This document shows positions 45,185 to 55,185 of a stretch of 64,000 bases of DNA, one piece after another (positions within the stretch are counted from its first letter, which is position 1; every line of letters starts with the position of its first letter). Origin of the DNA: Bacteroidota bacterium (GTDB lineage: Bacteria; Bacteroidota; Bacteroidia; B-17B0; Aurantibacillaceae); the NCBI GenBank assembly GCA_017303905.1, contig JAFLBH010000002.1:653006-717005 (forward strand), in the 5' to 3' direction. A program made the translations under genes and the position numbers. The notes under the pieces were generated by a model, which did not search any database, was not told the DNA's origin, and worked only from the letters and a program-made list of their open reading frames with translations.

Positions 45185-47146
45185 ATGAAGAAATTTATTC
45201 TATATATCATTTTCAGCTTAACATTAAGTGTAAGTGCTCAGATTAACTCTGACAGCATTAATTCTATTATTGACACTTGTAAAACCACCAAAGGAAAACT
45301 TAACGCCTTATACGACGCTACCAAAAATGTATTATTAAAAAACACTGATTACGAATACATCGAAAATAAAATTGCCTCTATCGTCAACAAAGAAAACACA
45401 GCCATCAGCAGAGCGCAAGGCTTTTATTATTTGGGTTACATTTATTACAAGCAAGAAAAACTAAATGAAGCCATCGGTCATTTTTTCAAAGCCCTTCCGA
45501 TTGCCGAACAAGAAAAAAATCAGAAGTTAAGCGCGCTTATACATAACCGATTGGGGAATGCCTACAAAGATTTAAAAAATAAAGACTTCGCCAAGAAACA
45601 TTATCGTCACGCGCTCGATGCCTACCATGCCGTGGGATTAGAAGAAGACGTGAGTGAGATGTGCAATTTGCTTGGCACCATGTACAAAAACGAAAACGTA
45701 CTCGACTCTGCCCTGCTCTATCACAAAAAAGCATTGGAAATTCGTTTAAACTTAGGCGACAAAAAATTACTTGCCTCTACTTATAACAACTTAGGATTGG
45801 TTTATAAGAAAAAGAAAGATTACGATTTAGCATTAAACTATTTAAAACTCGCCTTAAACATTCGTAAAGAGATCAAAGACAAAAAAGGAACCGCGGGCGC
45901 TTCTATTAACATTGGAAATGTATTGATCGGATTAAAAAAGAACGCCGAAGCCTTACAATACATAAAAGAAGGGACTGAATTAGCCTATAGCATTGGTGCC
46001 GGCGATTTTTATAAAAACGGATTAGAAGGCTTGAGTGATTGCTATTATAATTTAGGCGATTATAAACTCTCCGCGCAGTATCGTTTGCGTTATGTAGGCG
46101 TAAACGACTCTTTGTCCACCCAAGAAATCAACAAACAAATATCTGAACTGTCAGCACAGTACGAGAGCGGAAAAAAAGACGCGGAGTTACTATTGCAGGA
46201 AGAAAAACTAAAAACACAGCAAAGCGAAATCAAAAAACAAAGATTATTTATTTTAAGTGTTGTAGTGGTTTTACTCCTTGTTATTTTACTCATCTTCTTT
46301 GTATATCGCAGTTACCGCATCAACAAAAAGAACGCCATTGATTTAGCGCGTAAAAACATCATCATTGAACAAAAAAACAAAGAAATCACCGACAGTATTA
46401 ACTATGCCCGTCGCATACAAGCCAGTTTATTACCGGCCGAAAGCATCATTAAAAAATACCTGAACGATTATTTTATTTTGTATCGTCCGAAAGACATTGT
46501 GAGTGGCGACTTCTTTTGGTTTTATCCGCATCCGCTAAAACAAAACTGTTTCTTATTAGCAGTGGCCGATTGCACCGGACATGGCGTACCCGGTGCGTTT
46601 ATGAGTTTAATTGGAAAAGAAAAACTGGATAAAGCAGTTGCTGAAAGCGATTCACCTGCTAAAATTTTAAACTATCTGAATTTATTTGTAAAAGCATCCT
46701 TGCAACAAGACAGCAATCAAGTAGCGCGTGATGGCATGGACATTGCTCTCATTCAAATGCAACTTCATAACAATGGCGCTACCGTAAAATATGCAGGTGC
46801 GAACCGTCCGTTGTGGATTATCAGAAAAGGCATTCGCGAAATAGAAGAAACCAAAGCCACCAAACATGCCATTGCCGGTTTTACAGAAGACGAACAGCAA
46901 TTTGAAGAACACACGTTGGAACTTCAAACAGGCGATTCACTTTATTTGTTTACCGACGGTTATGCCGATCAATTTGGCGGAGAGCTCGCTAAAAAATTAA
47001 CCTCCAAATCACTCAAAAAACTTTTACTGGCGCAGCAACATCACAACATGAATGAACAACGTCAGTACTACACAGAGTTTATCGACAAATGGATGAGCGA
47101 CCAGGAACAAGTAGACGACATCCTTCTCTTAGGCATCAAAATCTAA
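45185..47146 (+). CDS. TPR-domain membrane protein with SpoIIE/PP2C phosphatase domain
   Basis: The 653-residue product has a signal peptide (1-18). About six tetratricopeptide repeats follow (75-300), for example SALIHNRLGNAYKDLKNKDF and STYNNLGLVYKKKKDYDLAL. A coiled coil (310-350) leads to one membrane helix (354-374), and a cytoplasmic SpoIIE-like PP2C domain spans about 400-653. That domain has the metal-binding DFFWFYPH, DCTGHGVPGAFMSL and LFTDGYADQ. It probably senses a periplasmic partner and dephosphorylates a cytoplasmic anti-sigma-antagonist-like target. The input and target are unknown. Confidence 0.9.
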   Translation: MKKFILYIIFSLTLSVSAQINSDSINSIIDTCKTTKGKLNALYDATKNVLLKNTDYEYIENKIASIVNKENTAISRAQGFYYLGYIYYKQEKLNEAIGHFFKALPIAEQEKNQKLSALIHNRLGNAYKDLKNKDFAKKHYRHALDAYHAVGLEEDVSEMCNLLGTMYKNENVLDSALLYHKKALEIRLNLGDKKLLASTYNNLGLVYKKKKDYDLALNYLKLALNIRKEIKDKKGTAGASINIGNVLIGLKKNAEALQYIKEGTELAYSIGAGDFYKNGLEGLSDCYYNLGDYKLSAQYRLRYVGVNDSLSTQEINKQISELSAQYESGKKDAELLLQEEKLKTQQSEIKKQRLFILSVVVVLLLVILLIFFVYRSYRINKKNAIDLARKNIIIEQKNKEITDSINYARRIQASLLPAESIIKKYLNDYFILYRPKDIVSGDFFWFYPHPLKQNCFLLAVADCTGHGVPGAFMSLIGKEKLDKAVAESDSPAKILNYLNLFVKASLQQDSNQVARDGMDIALIQMQLHNNGATVKYAGANRPLWIIRKGIREIEETKATKHAIAGFTEDEQQFEEHTLELQTGDSLYLFTDGYADQFGGELAKKLTSKSLKKLLLAQQHHNMNEQRQYYTEFIDKWMSDQEQVDDILLLGIKI

Positions 47147-47179
47147 GCAAATTTCACTACCTTTATGTAAAAGCAAAAC

Positions 47180-49109
<1,930 letters not shown>

Positions 49110-49157
49110 TTGCCGGGCGCTAAAAATGTGCACTGCACATTTTCTTTACGCTGGCAA
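49110..49157. repeat. 48-bp imperfect palindrome between the 77-bp repeats
   Basis: The core aaaatgtgc-act-gcacatttt is a perfect 9-bp hairpin. Outside it, ttgccgggcgctaaa pairs loosely with tttacgctggcaa. The whole spacer between the two repeats is therefore one hairpin, like a small REP- or MITE-type element. Confidence 0.85.
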
Positions 49158-49234
49158 GGTACGATAATGAATGGGGATACAGTAACAGGCTCGTTGATTT
49201 GATTATTAAAATGAACAATTTGAAATAACAGCCA
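49158..49234 (+). repeat. 77-bp direct repeat, copy 2 (orphan gap 3' end)
   Basis: This copy of the gap 3' end has no upstream coding part. It marks the left edge of the variable region that contains the recombinase and the cassette array. Confidence 0.95.
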
Positions 49235-49251
49235 CAATCAAATAAAAAACT

Positions 49252-49281
49252 AAAGCCATCGTAACAACGGTGGTTTTTTTT
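49252..49281 (+). terminator. terminator downstream of gap
   Basis: ccatcgt (49257-49261 region) pairs with acggtgg, with one G-T, inside aaag/tttt flanks and is followed by nine Ts. It now lies after the second repeat copy, so before the duplication it would have been close behind the gap stop. Confidence 0.75.
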
Positions 49282-49282
49282 T

Positions 49283-49383
49283 GGCGGGCGGCCGGGCTGT
49301 CGCTACTCGCCGTGGTTATGCTAAAGCATAATTCGTACCTCATTAGCTTTAGCACCACGGGCTCAAACACGCCTGCCCGACTA
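49283..49383. repeat. GC-rich long imperfect hairpin upstream of the recombinase
   Basis: TGCTAAAGC (49319-49327) pairs with GCTTTAGCA (49346-49354). GTGG (49312-49315) pairs with CCAC (49355-49358) with a TTA bulge. The GC-rich flanks ggcgggcggccgggc and gcctgcccga are partly complementary. It contains GTTATGC, the form of an integron core site. The 389 bp from 49235 to the recombinase hold no convincing gene besides the 16-codon frame at 49555. The region could be an attachment site or a structured leader. Confidence 0.5.
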
Positions 49384-49554
49384 CCATTGAACAAACATTC
49401 CATTACAAATTCAATTTCTTCACCCCAAAAAATTAATGTAGGTCAGGCGGGCCTGCCCGTATCTCTCCGTAGCGAACAAATTGTACACATCGTGCTACGT
49501 TTTATAGCAACAACATTCATTTTCATTTTCTAATTTTACATTTATTACTGCAGG

Positions 49555-49605
49555 ATGTTTTCTGAAGGTGATCCGGCGGCGCTGATTAAGAAGGGTGTTT
49601 TTTAA
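49555..49605 (+). CDS. possible 16-codon leader frame before the recombinase
   Basis: ATG at 49555 opens MFSEGDPAALIKKGVF and stops at 49605, 18 bp before the recombinase ATG. It could be an upstream regulatory frame or chance. Only conservation in related genomes would settle it. Confidence 0.25.
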   Translation: MFSEGDPAALIKKGVF

Positions 49606-49623
49606 AATTTATTTTTACAAAAA

Positions 49624-50772
49624 ATGAAAGAAGTAACATTAAGTAAGATGTTGCATCGCGATAAGGCGTGCGTAAAAATTGTTTTTGAGCGGGATGAAAA
49701 TCTGAATATTCTCATTAAAGAAATTCCCGGGGTCCGGTGGAGTAAGACACACATGTGTTGGTATGTGGTACATTATGAAAAATCAATAAGCGATTTATTT
49801 AAACATCTAAAAGGCCGTGCCTATTTAAACTACCGAGACTTAAAAGAAAACCCGTTAGTGGATGAGGTATTATTCATTAAAAATCCGCCTGCGGAAAAAC
49901 ATTCAAAAACGATTTTGCACAACGAAATAAGTTCAGAAACTTCCGTAAAAATAAAACTCTTCAAACAATGGATGCGTTCGCGGCGTTACAGCGACAATAC
50001 TATCCTTACTTATTGTGATGCCCTTTTAATTTTCTTACGCTATTACAGAGACAAAAGTATTTACGAAATAAGTAATGAGGATTTGATTTTATTTAATAAC
50101 GACTATATTTTACACAATAAACTATCTTCATCATTTCAGAATCAAATCATCAATGCGATAAAATTATTTTTCAGTACCATAGAGAATAAGAAATTAAATC
50201 CGGAATTAATTCATCGTCCGAAACGCCCCAAAGCTTTACCCAATGTATTAAGTAAAGAAGAAGTCAAAATGATATTAGAAGCGCACGGCAACATTAAACA
50301 CAAAGCCATGCTTTCTCTGATTTACAGTTGCGGATTGCGCCGGAACGAGTTATTGAATTTGCGTTTAAAAGACATTGACTCTAAAAGAGGATTAGTAATT
50401 GTGCGGCAAGGTAAAGGACGCAAAGACAGAATAGCTCCTCTCTCTCCAAAAGTATTGGATTTGTTGCGCGAATATTTCAAGGCCTATAAACCGAAAGAAT
50501 GGTTGTTTGAAGGGCAAGGCGGCAAAGGTCAATATGACGAACGGAGCCTCGCCCTTGTACTAAAACAAGCACTAATTAAAAGCAACATCAATAAACCGGT
50601 AAGTTTACATTGGCTGCGTCATAGTTTTGCCACCCATTTATTGGAGAACGGTACCGATTTGCGTTATATACAGGAAATATTAGGACATAGCAGCAGTAAA
50701 ACTACTGAAATATATACACACGTAAGTAATAAGAGCATTCAAAAAATTGTTTCGCCATTTGATACTTTATAA
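49624..50772 (+). CDS. Xer-like tyrosine recombinase, candidate integron integrase
   Basis: The 382-residue protein has an extra N-terminal domain (1-75) with KTHMCWYVVHY. A SAM-like core-binding domain follows (108-195), then the catalytic domain (205-375) with Arg239 (CGLRRNELL), Lys264 (GKGRKDR), His329/Arg332 (HWLRHSFATHLL), His355 (LGHSSS) and Tyr364 (EIYTHV). All catalytic residues are present. The 60-residue stretch between the Lys and the HxxR box is of ordinary Xer length, so the extra helix region that marks classical IntI is not visible. It is directly upstream of the cassette array and transcribed toward it. Confidence 0.9.
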   Translation: MKEVTLSKMLHRDKACVKIVFERDENLNILIKEIPGVRWSKTHMCWYVVHYEKSISDLFKHLKGRAYLNYRDLKENPLVDEVLFIKNPPAEKHSKTILHNEISSETSVKIKLFKQWMRSRRYSDNTILTYCDALLIFLRYYRDKSIYEISNEDLILFNNDYILHNKLSSSFQNQIINAIKLFFSTIENKKLNPELIHRPKRPKALPNVLSKEEVKMILEAHGNIKHKAMLSLIYSCGLRRNELLNLRLKDIDSKRGLVIVRQGKGRKDRIAPLSPKVLDLLREYFKAYKPKEWLFEGQGGKGQYDERSLALVLKQALIKSNINKPVSLHWLRHSFATHLLENGTDLRYIQEILGHSSSKTTEIYTHVSNKSIQKIVSPFDTL

Positions 50773-50773
50773 G

Positions 50774-50794
50774 GGCGTCGCAAGATGCGACACC
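50774..50794. promoter_or_regulatory. palindrome P1 after the recombinase (possible ORF6N operator)
   Basis: ggcgtcgca (50774-50782) and tgcgacacc (50786-50794) are inverted copies with one G-T, around aga. The same consensus appears at 50844 and 51112. Confidence 0.5.
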
Positions 50795-50843
50795 TTGAAG
50801 GATTGTAAAAGCAGAACTCAATATCAAAATAGAAAGATATATC

Positions 50844-50870
50844 TAAGGTGTCACAAAATGTGATACCTTA
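50844..50870. promoter_or_regulatory. palindrome P2 before the ORF6N gene (possible operator)
   Basis: taaggtgtcaca and tgtgatacctta are inverted 12-bp arms with one G-T, around aaa. It lies 34 bp upstream of the ORF6N start, where a self-regulating site would be expected. Confidence 0.55.
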
Positions 50871-50904
50871 AAATTGAAAGATATTCAAAATACAATTAGA
50901 ATAT

Positions 50905-51432
50905 ATGAAAGAGAAGAAAGATGGAATATTACCGGATGAAGTAGTATTAAACAAAATTTATTTACTGAGGGAAGAAAAAATAATGCTTGACAAAGATCTT
51001 GCCATATTATATAATGTTAAGCCCTTTCGTATGCGTGAACAGGTGAAGCGTAATGCTATTCGGTTTCCGGAACACTTCATGTTTCAGCTGACTAATGTAG
51101 AGACAGAAATCATGGTATCGCAAAATGCGATACCATCCGTTAAGCATCTGGGTGGCCATTTACCTTATGCGTTTACCGAACATGGCGTATTAATGCTAGC
51201 TAACGTGTTAAAGAGTGAACGAGCTATCAATGTAAGTATTCAAATCATTGAATTATTTGTAAAATTGCGTAAGTTCAATATTAGTTATGAGGAATTGCGT
51301 CGTGACATGGAAAGAATCAAAGAAAAGGTGAGCAATCAGGATAAGAATATTGAGCTTGTATTTAGTTATATTGATGAGTTAACTCAGAAGAAGGAAAAAA
51401 GAAAGCCAAAAAGACGTATAGGATTTAAATAG
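50905..51432 (+). CDS. ORF6N domain DNA-binding protein
   Basis: The 175-residue protein has an ORF6N domain at about 12-100 (KIYLLREEKIMLDKDLAILY, VKRNAIRFPEHFMFQLT, LPYAFTEHGVLMLANVLKS). A charged coiled-coil tail with a basic end (KKEKRKPKRRIGFK) follows. ORF6N proteins are DNA-binding regulators common on phages and mobile elements. The gene contains palindrome P3 in its own coding sequence and has P1 and P2 upstream. It may be the first cassette of the array. Confidence 0.9.
   Translation: MKEKKDGILPDEVVLNKIYLLREEKIMLDKDLAILYNVKPFRMREQVKRNAIRFPEHFMFQLTNVETEIMVSQNAIPSVKHLGGHLPYAFTEHGVLMLANVLKSERAINVSIQIIELFVKLRKFNISYEELRRDMERIKEKVSNQDKNIELVFSYIDELTQKKEKRKPKRRIGFK
51112..51136. promoter_or_regulatory. 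palindrome P3 inside the ORF6N gene
   Basis: atggtatcgca and tgcgataccat are perfect 11-bp inverted arms around aaa. They encode MVSQNAIPS within the ORF6N domain, so one stretch serves as protein code and as a repeat of the P1/P2 consensus. Confidence 0.6.
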
Positions 51433-51464
51433 GATATAAAATTGAGAAAAAATGACTAAATTAG

Positions 51465-51552
51465 CATTAACGATAGGGCAGGTAAACTACCCCAAGCCTA
51501 CCAAATACGTCGGCTTAGAGAAGTAAAAATTCCCCTATAAACAAGTTAGTGG
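51465..51552 (+). repeat. putative attC site 1
   Basis: The 5' arm TTAAC-GATAGGG (51467-51477) matches the reverse complement of the 3' arm CCCCTAT-AAACAA-GTTAGTG (51532-51551), and an inner AAGCC/GGCTT stem adds support. The core GTTAGTGG at 51545-51552 would be the boundary of the next cassette. Pairing is weaker than in sites 2-4, so an attI-type site is an alternative. Confidence 0.5.
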
Positions 51553-51570
51553 CAAGCTTGACAGAAATTA

Positions 51571-52119
51571 ATGAGCAAAGAAATATCTTCTAAAATTATT
51601 GGTCAATTAAGACAAAGCGACCAATTTGAGGACTGGTGGACAAGCTCACCAATTGCAATTCCATTTTTAGACAACGAAAAGTTCCCAATTACTTTCATGG
51701 ACTTTCAGCCTGACCATGATGCAACCTTTATTCACGAAGCGGACAAAGCTTTGAAATATTTTTTAGAATTAGATTTAAATTATAAAAAAGAGATTTCAAG
51801 TTATGTATACAAAAATTATCAAGACTTTGTTGGTGTTGCGAACGACAGTGGGTTTTCCGTAGTTCAAATCAACAACCGTGACGATATTTGGCAAAATATA
51901 GACATAACTGAAATATATGTTACTCGCCGACCATACAACGACAAAGACATTTATATTGTTCTTTCAGGCGGTTGCACATGGGAAGAAGAGCATGGCATAC
52001 AATTAGTATTCAGACAAGGTAAAAAATTAACAAGGGTTAGCGACAACGACGGACATTTAACTGAGGCGGATGCATATGGCAAACCTGACAACGAAGACGA
52101 GTTACTATCACAATTTTAA
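51571..52119 (+). CDS. cassette protein, possibly DUF6985 family
   Basis: The 182-residue soluble protein has acidic ends. Its C-terminal half contains DKDIYIVLSGGCTWEEEHGIQL, with WEEEHG matching my memory of the DUF6985 pattern. I give that family only as tentative. Proteins of this type are small, alpha/beta and often near immunity or defence genes; no toxin partner is here. It is the only gene in the cassette 51546-52304. Confidence 0.6.
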   Translation: MSKEISSKIIGQLRQSDQFEDWWTSSPIAIPFLDNEKFPITFMDFQPDHDATFIHEADKALKYFLELDLNYKKEISSYVYKNYQDFVGVANDSGFSVVQINNRDDIWQNIDITEIYVTRRPYNDKDIYIVLSGGCTWEEEHGIQLVFRQGKKLTRVSDNDGHLTEADAYGKPDNEDELLSQF

Positions 52120-52126
52120 AGCCAGC

Positions 52127-52310
52127 CACTAACACCACATTTACGCTATGCGGGCGGACACGGGTTATCGCTTCAGCCGCAAAGCCTGCTACGCAGACAG
52201 AATATTTGTTGCGGCTTTCGCTAAAAAACATTTATCTTTAAATATAGTTTTTCGGGTATAGACAGTTGACGGCAATAAACCGCACAGCGTAAATCCGGGG
52301 AACGTTATAA
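52127..52310 (+). repeat. attC site 2
   Basis: The 5' arm CACTAAC-ACCA-CATTTACGCTATGCGG (52127-52153) pairs with the 3' arm CCGCACAGCGTAAAT-CCGGGGAAC-GTTATAA (52280-52310) with few mismatches. It is long for attC (184 bp) because of inner parts: AGCCGCAA/TTGCGGCT arms and the block TATCTTTA (52233-52240), CGGG, TATAGACA (52257-52264). Core cleavage is expected after G52304. Confidence 0.82.
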
Positions 52311-52340
52311 CTAAGCCGCCGGGACAGGCAGACTAAAAAA

Positions 52341-52802
52341 ATGGACGACGCCAAAGACATAGCAGCTCGTGTAGAAAGAAAGCTCAACGAGCAGACATCT
52401 GAATTCAACGTGCTTCGTGACAGAATTTTGGCAGTAATAGGTTTTACTCTTGCTTTACTGACTTTAATTTTTTCTTCGCTCGAAAAACTTAGTCAGACAA
52501 TCAATCTAATTCTTGCTGTTCCCATATTGTTTAGCCTTATCTTTCTTGCAATTCTTATTTATGCGCTAATAACAAACCCGATCAGCAGAGGCATGGACAC
52601 GGTATTAATCAAAGAACTCATTGAAGATGAAAACAAGACAGAAAACGATTTTTTTCTTCACGACATTTCATACAACCTCGACTCCTTTAAAGACAACGCA
52701 CCAAAACTCGAAAGACTAAGAAGTCGATTAAATTGGGCATTGGTAATTCAGGCATTTGTTGCAATCTTTTTCGGACTTTGTACATATTTTAATAACATAT
52801 AA
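52341..52802 (+). CDS. small membrane protein of a cassette
   Basis: The 153-residue protein has a charged N-terminal helix (1-30). Two adjacent membrane helices follow (about 31-50 and 56-78), then a cytoplasmic charged stretch and a third hydrophobic helix at the C-terminus (about 132-152). The design of a cytoplasmic helix, paired membrane helices and a soluble end recalls SLATT-like effector proteins from defence systems, but I cannot assign it. A 43-codon basic frame follows 1 bp later in the same cassette. Confidence 0.65.
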   Translation: MDDAKDIAARVERKLNEQTSEFNVLRDRILAVIGFTLALLTLIFSSLEKLSQTINLILAVPILFSLIFLAILIYALITNPISRGMDTVLIKELIEDENKTENDFFLHDISYNLDSFKDNAPKLERLRSRLNWALVIQAFVAIFFGLCTYFNNI

Positions 52803-52803
52803 A

Positions 52804-52935
52804 ATGGCTAAACAATCAAAAGGTAAATCGTCGACAAACTCAACAAAGAGTACTTCTAGTAAATTGCCGACAGTTAACAAGTCTCGCGTTGAAAAATTCA
52901 GCAAAGGCGGACAAGTTGGCAAGAAGAAGAAATAA
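52804..52935 (+). CDS. 43-residue basic peptide gene
   Basis: MAKQSKGKSSTNSTKSTSSK opens a 43-residue frame starting 1 bp after the membrane-protein stop and ending KKKK. It is very rich in Ser, Thr and Lys, with no hydrophobic core, so it is probably disordered. The close spacing after the upstream gene and its place before an attC suggest a real second gene of the cassette, though low complexity makes this uncertain. Confidence 0.5.
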   Translation: MAKQSKGKSSTNSTKSTSSKLPTVNKSRVEKFSKGGQVGKKKK

Positions 52936-53013
52936 TTTTTCTTTCTCTTAAATATTAAATAAGGTGACTATGTGCAAGCGGACATAGACAGAAAAACTAT
53001 GTGCGGCGGCCAA

Positions 53014-53110
53014 GTTATAACAGCACCTACTTGCAATTTTTTGCGGGTTAGCGCTCAAATGCGTAACTTGACATAGCAAAAAACTGCAAGTAGCTGCAAA
53101 ACGTTATAGG
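53014..53110 (+). repeat. attC site 3
   Basis: This is the clearest site, at 97 bp. The 5' arm TATAAC-AGCAC-CTACTTGCAATTTTTTGC pairs with the 3' arm GCAAAAAACTGCAAGTAG-CTGCAAAAC-GTTATAGG, with one mismatch in the long stem and an asymmetric bulge near the core, as expected for attC. Cleavage would fall after G53103. Confidence 0.9.
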
Positions 53111-53137
53111 TAATTGGGCGGACAAAATTGATAACGA

Positions 53138-53518
53138 ATGGCATTCAGACTAATCTTCATACTTAAACTCACCTTACTTCTTTCTACAAATTTATTTGGA
53201 CAATCATGCAAGGATATTGCTTACGATAGTATAAAAGTTAAAGGACAAATTATAAAATACAAATTATTTAAAAGTGGTTCGCACTTTGACCAAAACAAAA
53301 ATAAAATCTATGACGGTGAAATTGTACTACCAAATTTTACAATCGACTCTGACAAATCTCAACTTGAAGACATTCTTAATCGAATCGGAATAAAACACAA
53401 AATAAAAGAGTTCACCGCATTTGAAGACTGTGATGCCTTGAATATTTATCATTCTTCTTTAGGGATTAACAAAGGTGCGACTAGAGGACGTATAGGCACT
53501 TTTAAGCTTGACTGGTAG
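53138..53518 (+). CDS. exported cassette protein of unknown function
   Basis: The 126-residue product has a signal peptide (LLLSTNLFGQ) and two cysteines (QSCKD and EDCDA) that could form one disulfide. The rest is alpha/beta with a Ser/Asn-rich end. No family is recognised. It fills the cassette 53104-53786 alone. Confidence 0.65.
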   Translation: MAFRLIFILKLTLLLSTNLFGQSCKDIAYDSIKVKGQIIKYKLFKSGSHFDQNKNKIYDGEIVLPNFTIDSDKSQLEDILNRIGIKHKIKEFTAFEDCDALNIYHSSLGINKGATRGRIGTFKLDW

Positions 53519-53560
53519 ACTAATTGACAAAACGTATCGACCTTTATGTCGCCCAACAAC

Positions 53561-53794
53561 CTATAACAGCGTGCAGCCGTCACCTGCGGACAGCGACGCA
53601 CAAGCCTTCGCTACTCTCACGCACGGACACATTAATGTTTGCGGCAGTCGGCGCGCGGCTGCGGGCTGACAAATTTATTGCCGGCGCCTAGCAACTAACA
53701 TTGGGACGGAGGTAAAATTTTTATTTGTATCTTTAAGTAAACGTTCCGGTAGCCGCAAAACATTAACGTCGGCTGCACGCGGAACGTTATAACC
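53561..53794 (+). repeat. attC site 4
   Basis: The 5' arm TATAAC-A-GCGTGCAGCCG (53562-53579) pairs with the 3' arm CGGCTGCACGC-GGAAC-GTTATAACC (53770-53793). Inner arms ACATTAATGTTTGCGGC and GCCGCAAAACATTAACG are also complementary. The internal block TATCTTTA (53728-53735) followed by CGGT is present. Cleavage would fall after G53786. Confidence 0.85.
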
Positions 53795-54173
53795 AATGGC
53801 GGCGGACTTTCGCTCCGTAGACAACTTTACGGTAGACAAAAAACTTTTCGTCCGGCCTTTAAGGACAGCTTTAATGTTCCATAGACACATTTTAGGTAAA
53901 TAGACAGGTGTACTTGTTATTGCTTTTCTTTCGCTCTTCGGGCGGACACGCCCGCTAGTGCAGCTATCGCGACAGCCCAACGCACTTTTGTGGTTTTTGC
54001 AAAACCATTTTGGCTAACCCAAGCTGCGGTCATTTGTAATCTTTCCGCTGCGCTCCAAAATTCCAAATCACCTCGCGCAAACACACAAAATATGGTGCGG
54101 GGCGACAGCCCCGCTTTTGTGCACGTGGCTCCGCCCATAAAGTGCGCTTGCGGTATTTTTTTGTTTAAAACTT
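53795..54173. other. 379-bp gene-less cassette-like stretch
   Basis: No coding frame here looks real; the frames on either strand are short and of odd composition. The DNA contains several tagac-type motifs (gtagaca, atagaca) and GC-rich hairpins (gcgggg/ccccgc near 54103-54116), like the inner parts of the attC sites. It is bounded on the left by attC 4 and on the right by a bare core site. Confidence 0.5.
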
Positions 54174-54180
54174 GTTAGTG
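54174..54180 (+). other. isolated core site GTTAGTG
   Basis: TTGTTAGTGC resembles the 3' core of sites 1-4, but I could not find a 5' arm that pairs well with its left side. It may be the 3' end of a decayed attC. Confidence 0.35.
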
Positions 54181-54221
54181 CATTTTTAATATAATTTTTG
54201 ATCAAAAATAAATTTTTTTCA

Positions 54222-54250
54222 TTGTCATGTGAAAATATGGACTATATTTG
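54222..54250 (+). promoter_or_regulatory. promoter of the RiPP operon
   Basis: -33 box TTG (54222-54224), 18-bp spacer, -7 box TATATTTG (54243-54250). It leaves a leader of about 95 nt before the first gene at 54352. Confidence 0.7.
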
Positions 54251-54351
54251 TTTAGGAATTCCCTTCTAATTTTTCTTCAGCTCTTCTTTAATTTTTCTAA
54301 TAAGCGGTAGCCGAAAAGCTTTATCAAAGAGTAGGCACAAAAATTTTTTTT

Positions 54352-55155
54352 ATGGCTTCGTCAGTAGAATATCTTTACACGGCAAAATTGGGCATGACCA
54401 CAATTTCAACGGCAAATCCCAATCTAAATGGTACTGGTGCTCTTGGTAGTGTTATTACAGGATCATCAAATGGAACTTATGTCAAATCTTTATTTATTAA
54501 AGCACAAACCGATACTGCTCATGGTATGCTTCGGTTCTTTGTTTTGCGACCATCTGGGTCTATTTCACTATTATTTGAAACGACAATTCCTGCAACTAGA
54601 AGGTCAGGAAGAGATTTAAGTTACAGTAACATTATTCACTTGAATTATACACTTGAATCAGGTGAAACGCTTCAAGTATCAACAGAAAGAGCAAATACAT
54701 TTAATATTATTGCTGAAGCGTTCGATATCACTTTATCAACGACAACAACTTTTATCGGTAATTCTGTTGAGTACATAGCTCGCTCTGGTTCTGGTACAAT
54801 TAATACAGCAAATCCTAATTTAGATGGGACAGGTGCTTTGAGAGAAATTTATACAGGCGCTTCCTCATCTTTCAATGGCAGTCTCATTTCTTCTCTCACT
54901 ATTAAAGCTCAGCAAACTGTAAACTCGGGGATTGTGAGGCTATTTTTTAGTGGTATGGCGGGTTCTACTCCAGTACTTTTTTATGAACTTTTTATTCCAC
55001 CAAAAGTACAAAATGCTACTTCTCAATCGTTCTCATTTCAAATACTTGCGCAGGGAGGTCTTTGTATTCCTGCAGGGTCAAGCATTTTAGCTTCAACTGA
55101 AAGAGCAGACGCGTACGATTTAGTTGCAGAGGGCTCGGATTGGAGAAATGTTTAA
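54352..55155 (+). CDS. duplicated beta-rich protein at the head of the RiPP cluster
   Basis: The 267-residue protein is made of two similar halves (about 3-130 and 138-267). Each half has SVEY, then TANPNL(N/D)GTGAL, a SL(F/T)IKAQ strand, a R(F/L)F strand and a STERA(N/D) strand near its end. There is no signal peptide. The TANPNLDGTG and IKAQ features resemble small virion-associated proteins of tailed phages. I cannot say whether it is a substrate, scaffold or carrier for the peptide genes that follow 30 bp later. Confidence 0.65.
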   Translation: MASSVEYLYTAKLGMTTISTANPNLNGTGALGSVITGSSNGTYVKSLFIKAQTDTAHGMLRFFVLRPSGSISLLFETTIPATRRSGRDLSYSNIIHLNYTLESGETLQVSTERANTFNIIAEAFDITLSTTTTFIGNSVEYIARSGSGTINTANPNLDGTGALREIYTGASSSFNGSLISSLTIKAQQTVNSGIVRLFFSGMAGSTPVLFYELFIPPKVQNATSQSFSFQILAQGGLCIPAGSSILASTERADAYDLVAEGSDWRNV

Positions 55156-55185
55156 AATAATTAAAAAATTAAAAAATATAGATTT

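Noticed and set aside
49624..50772. Classical integron integrase IntI
   Set aside because: The spacing between the catalytic Lys and the HxxR box is that of Xer proteins. The extra region I expect in IntI is missing, so I keep the call at Xer-like.
53675..54178. Three frames of 62-101 codons in the 53.7-54.2 kb stretch
   Set aside because: They lie in attC and GC-rich hairpin DNA, overlap each other on both strands and have compositions unlike neighbouring genes.
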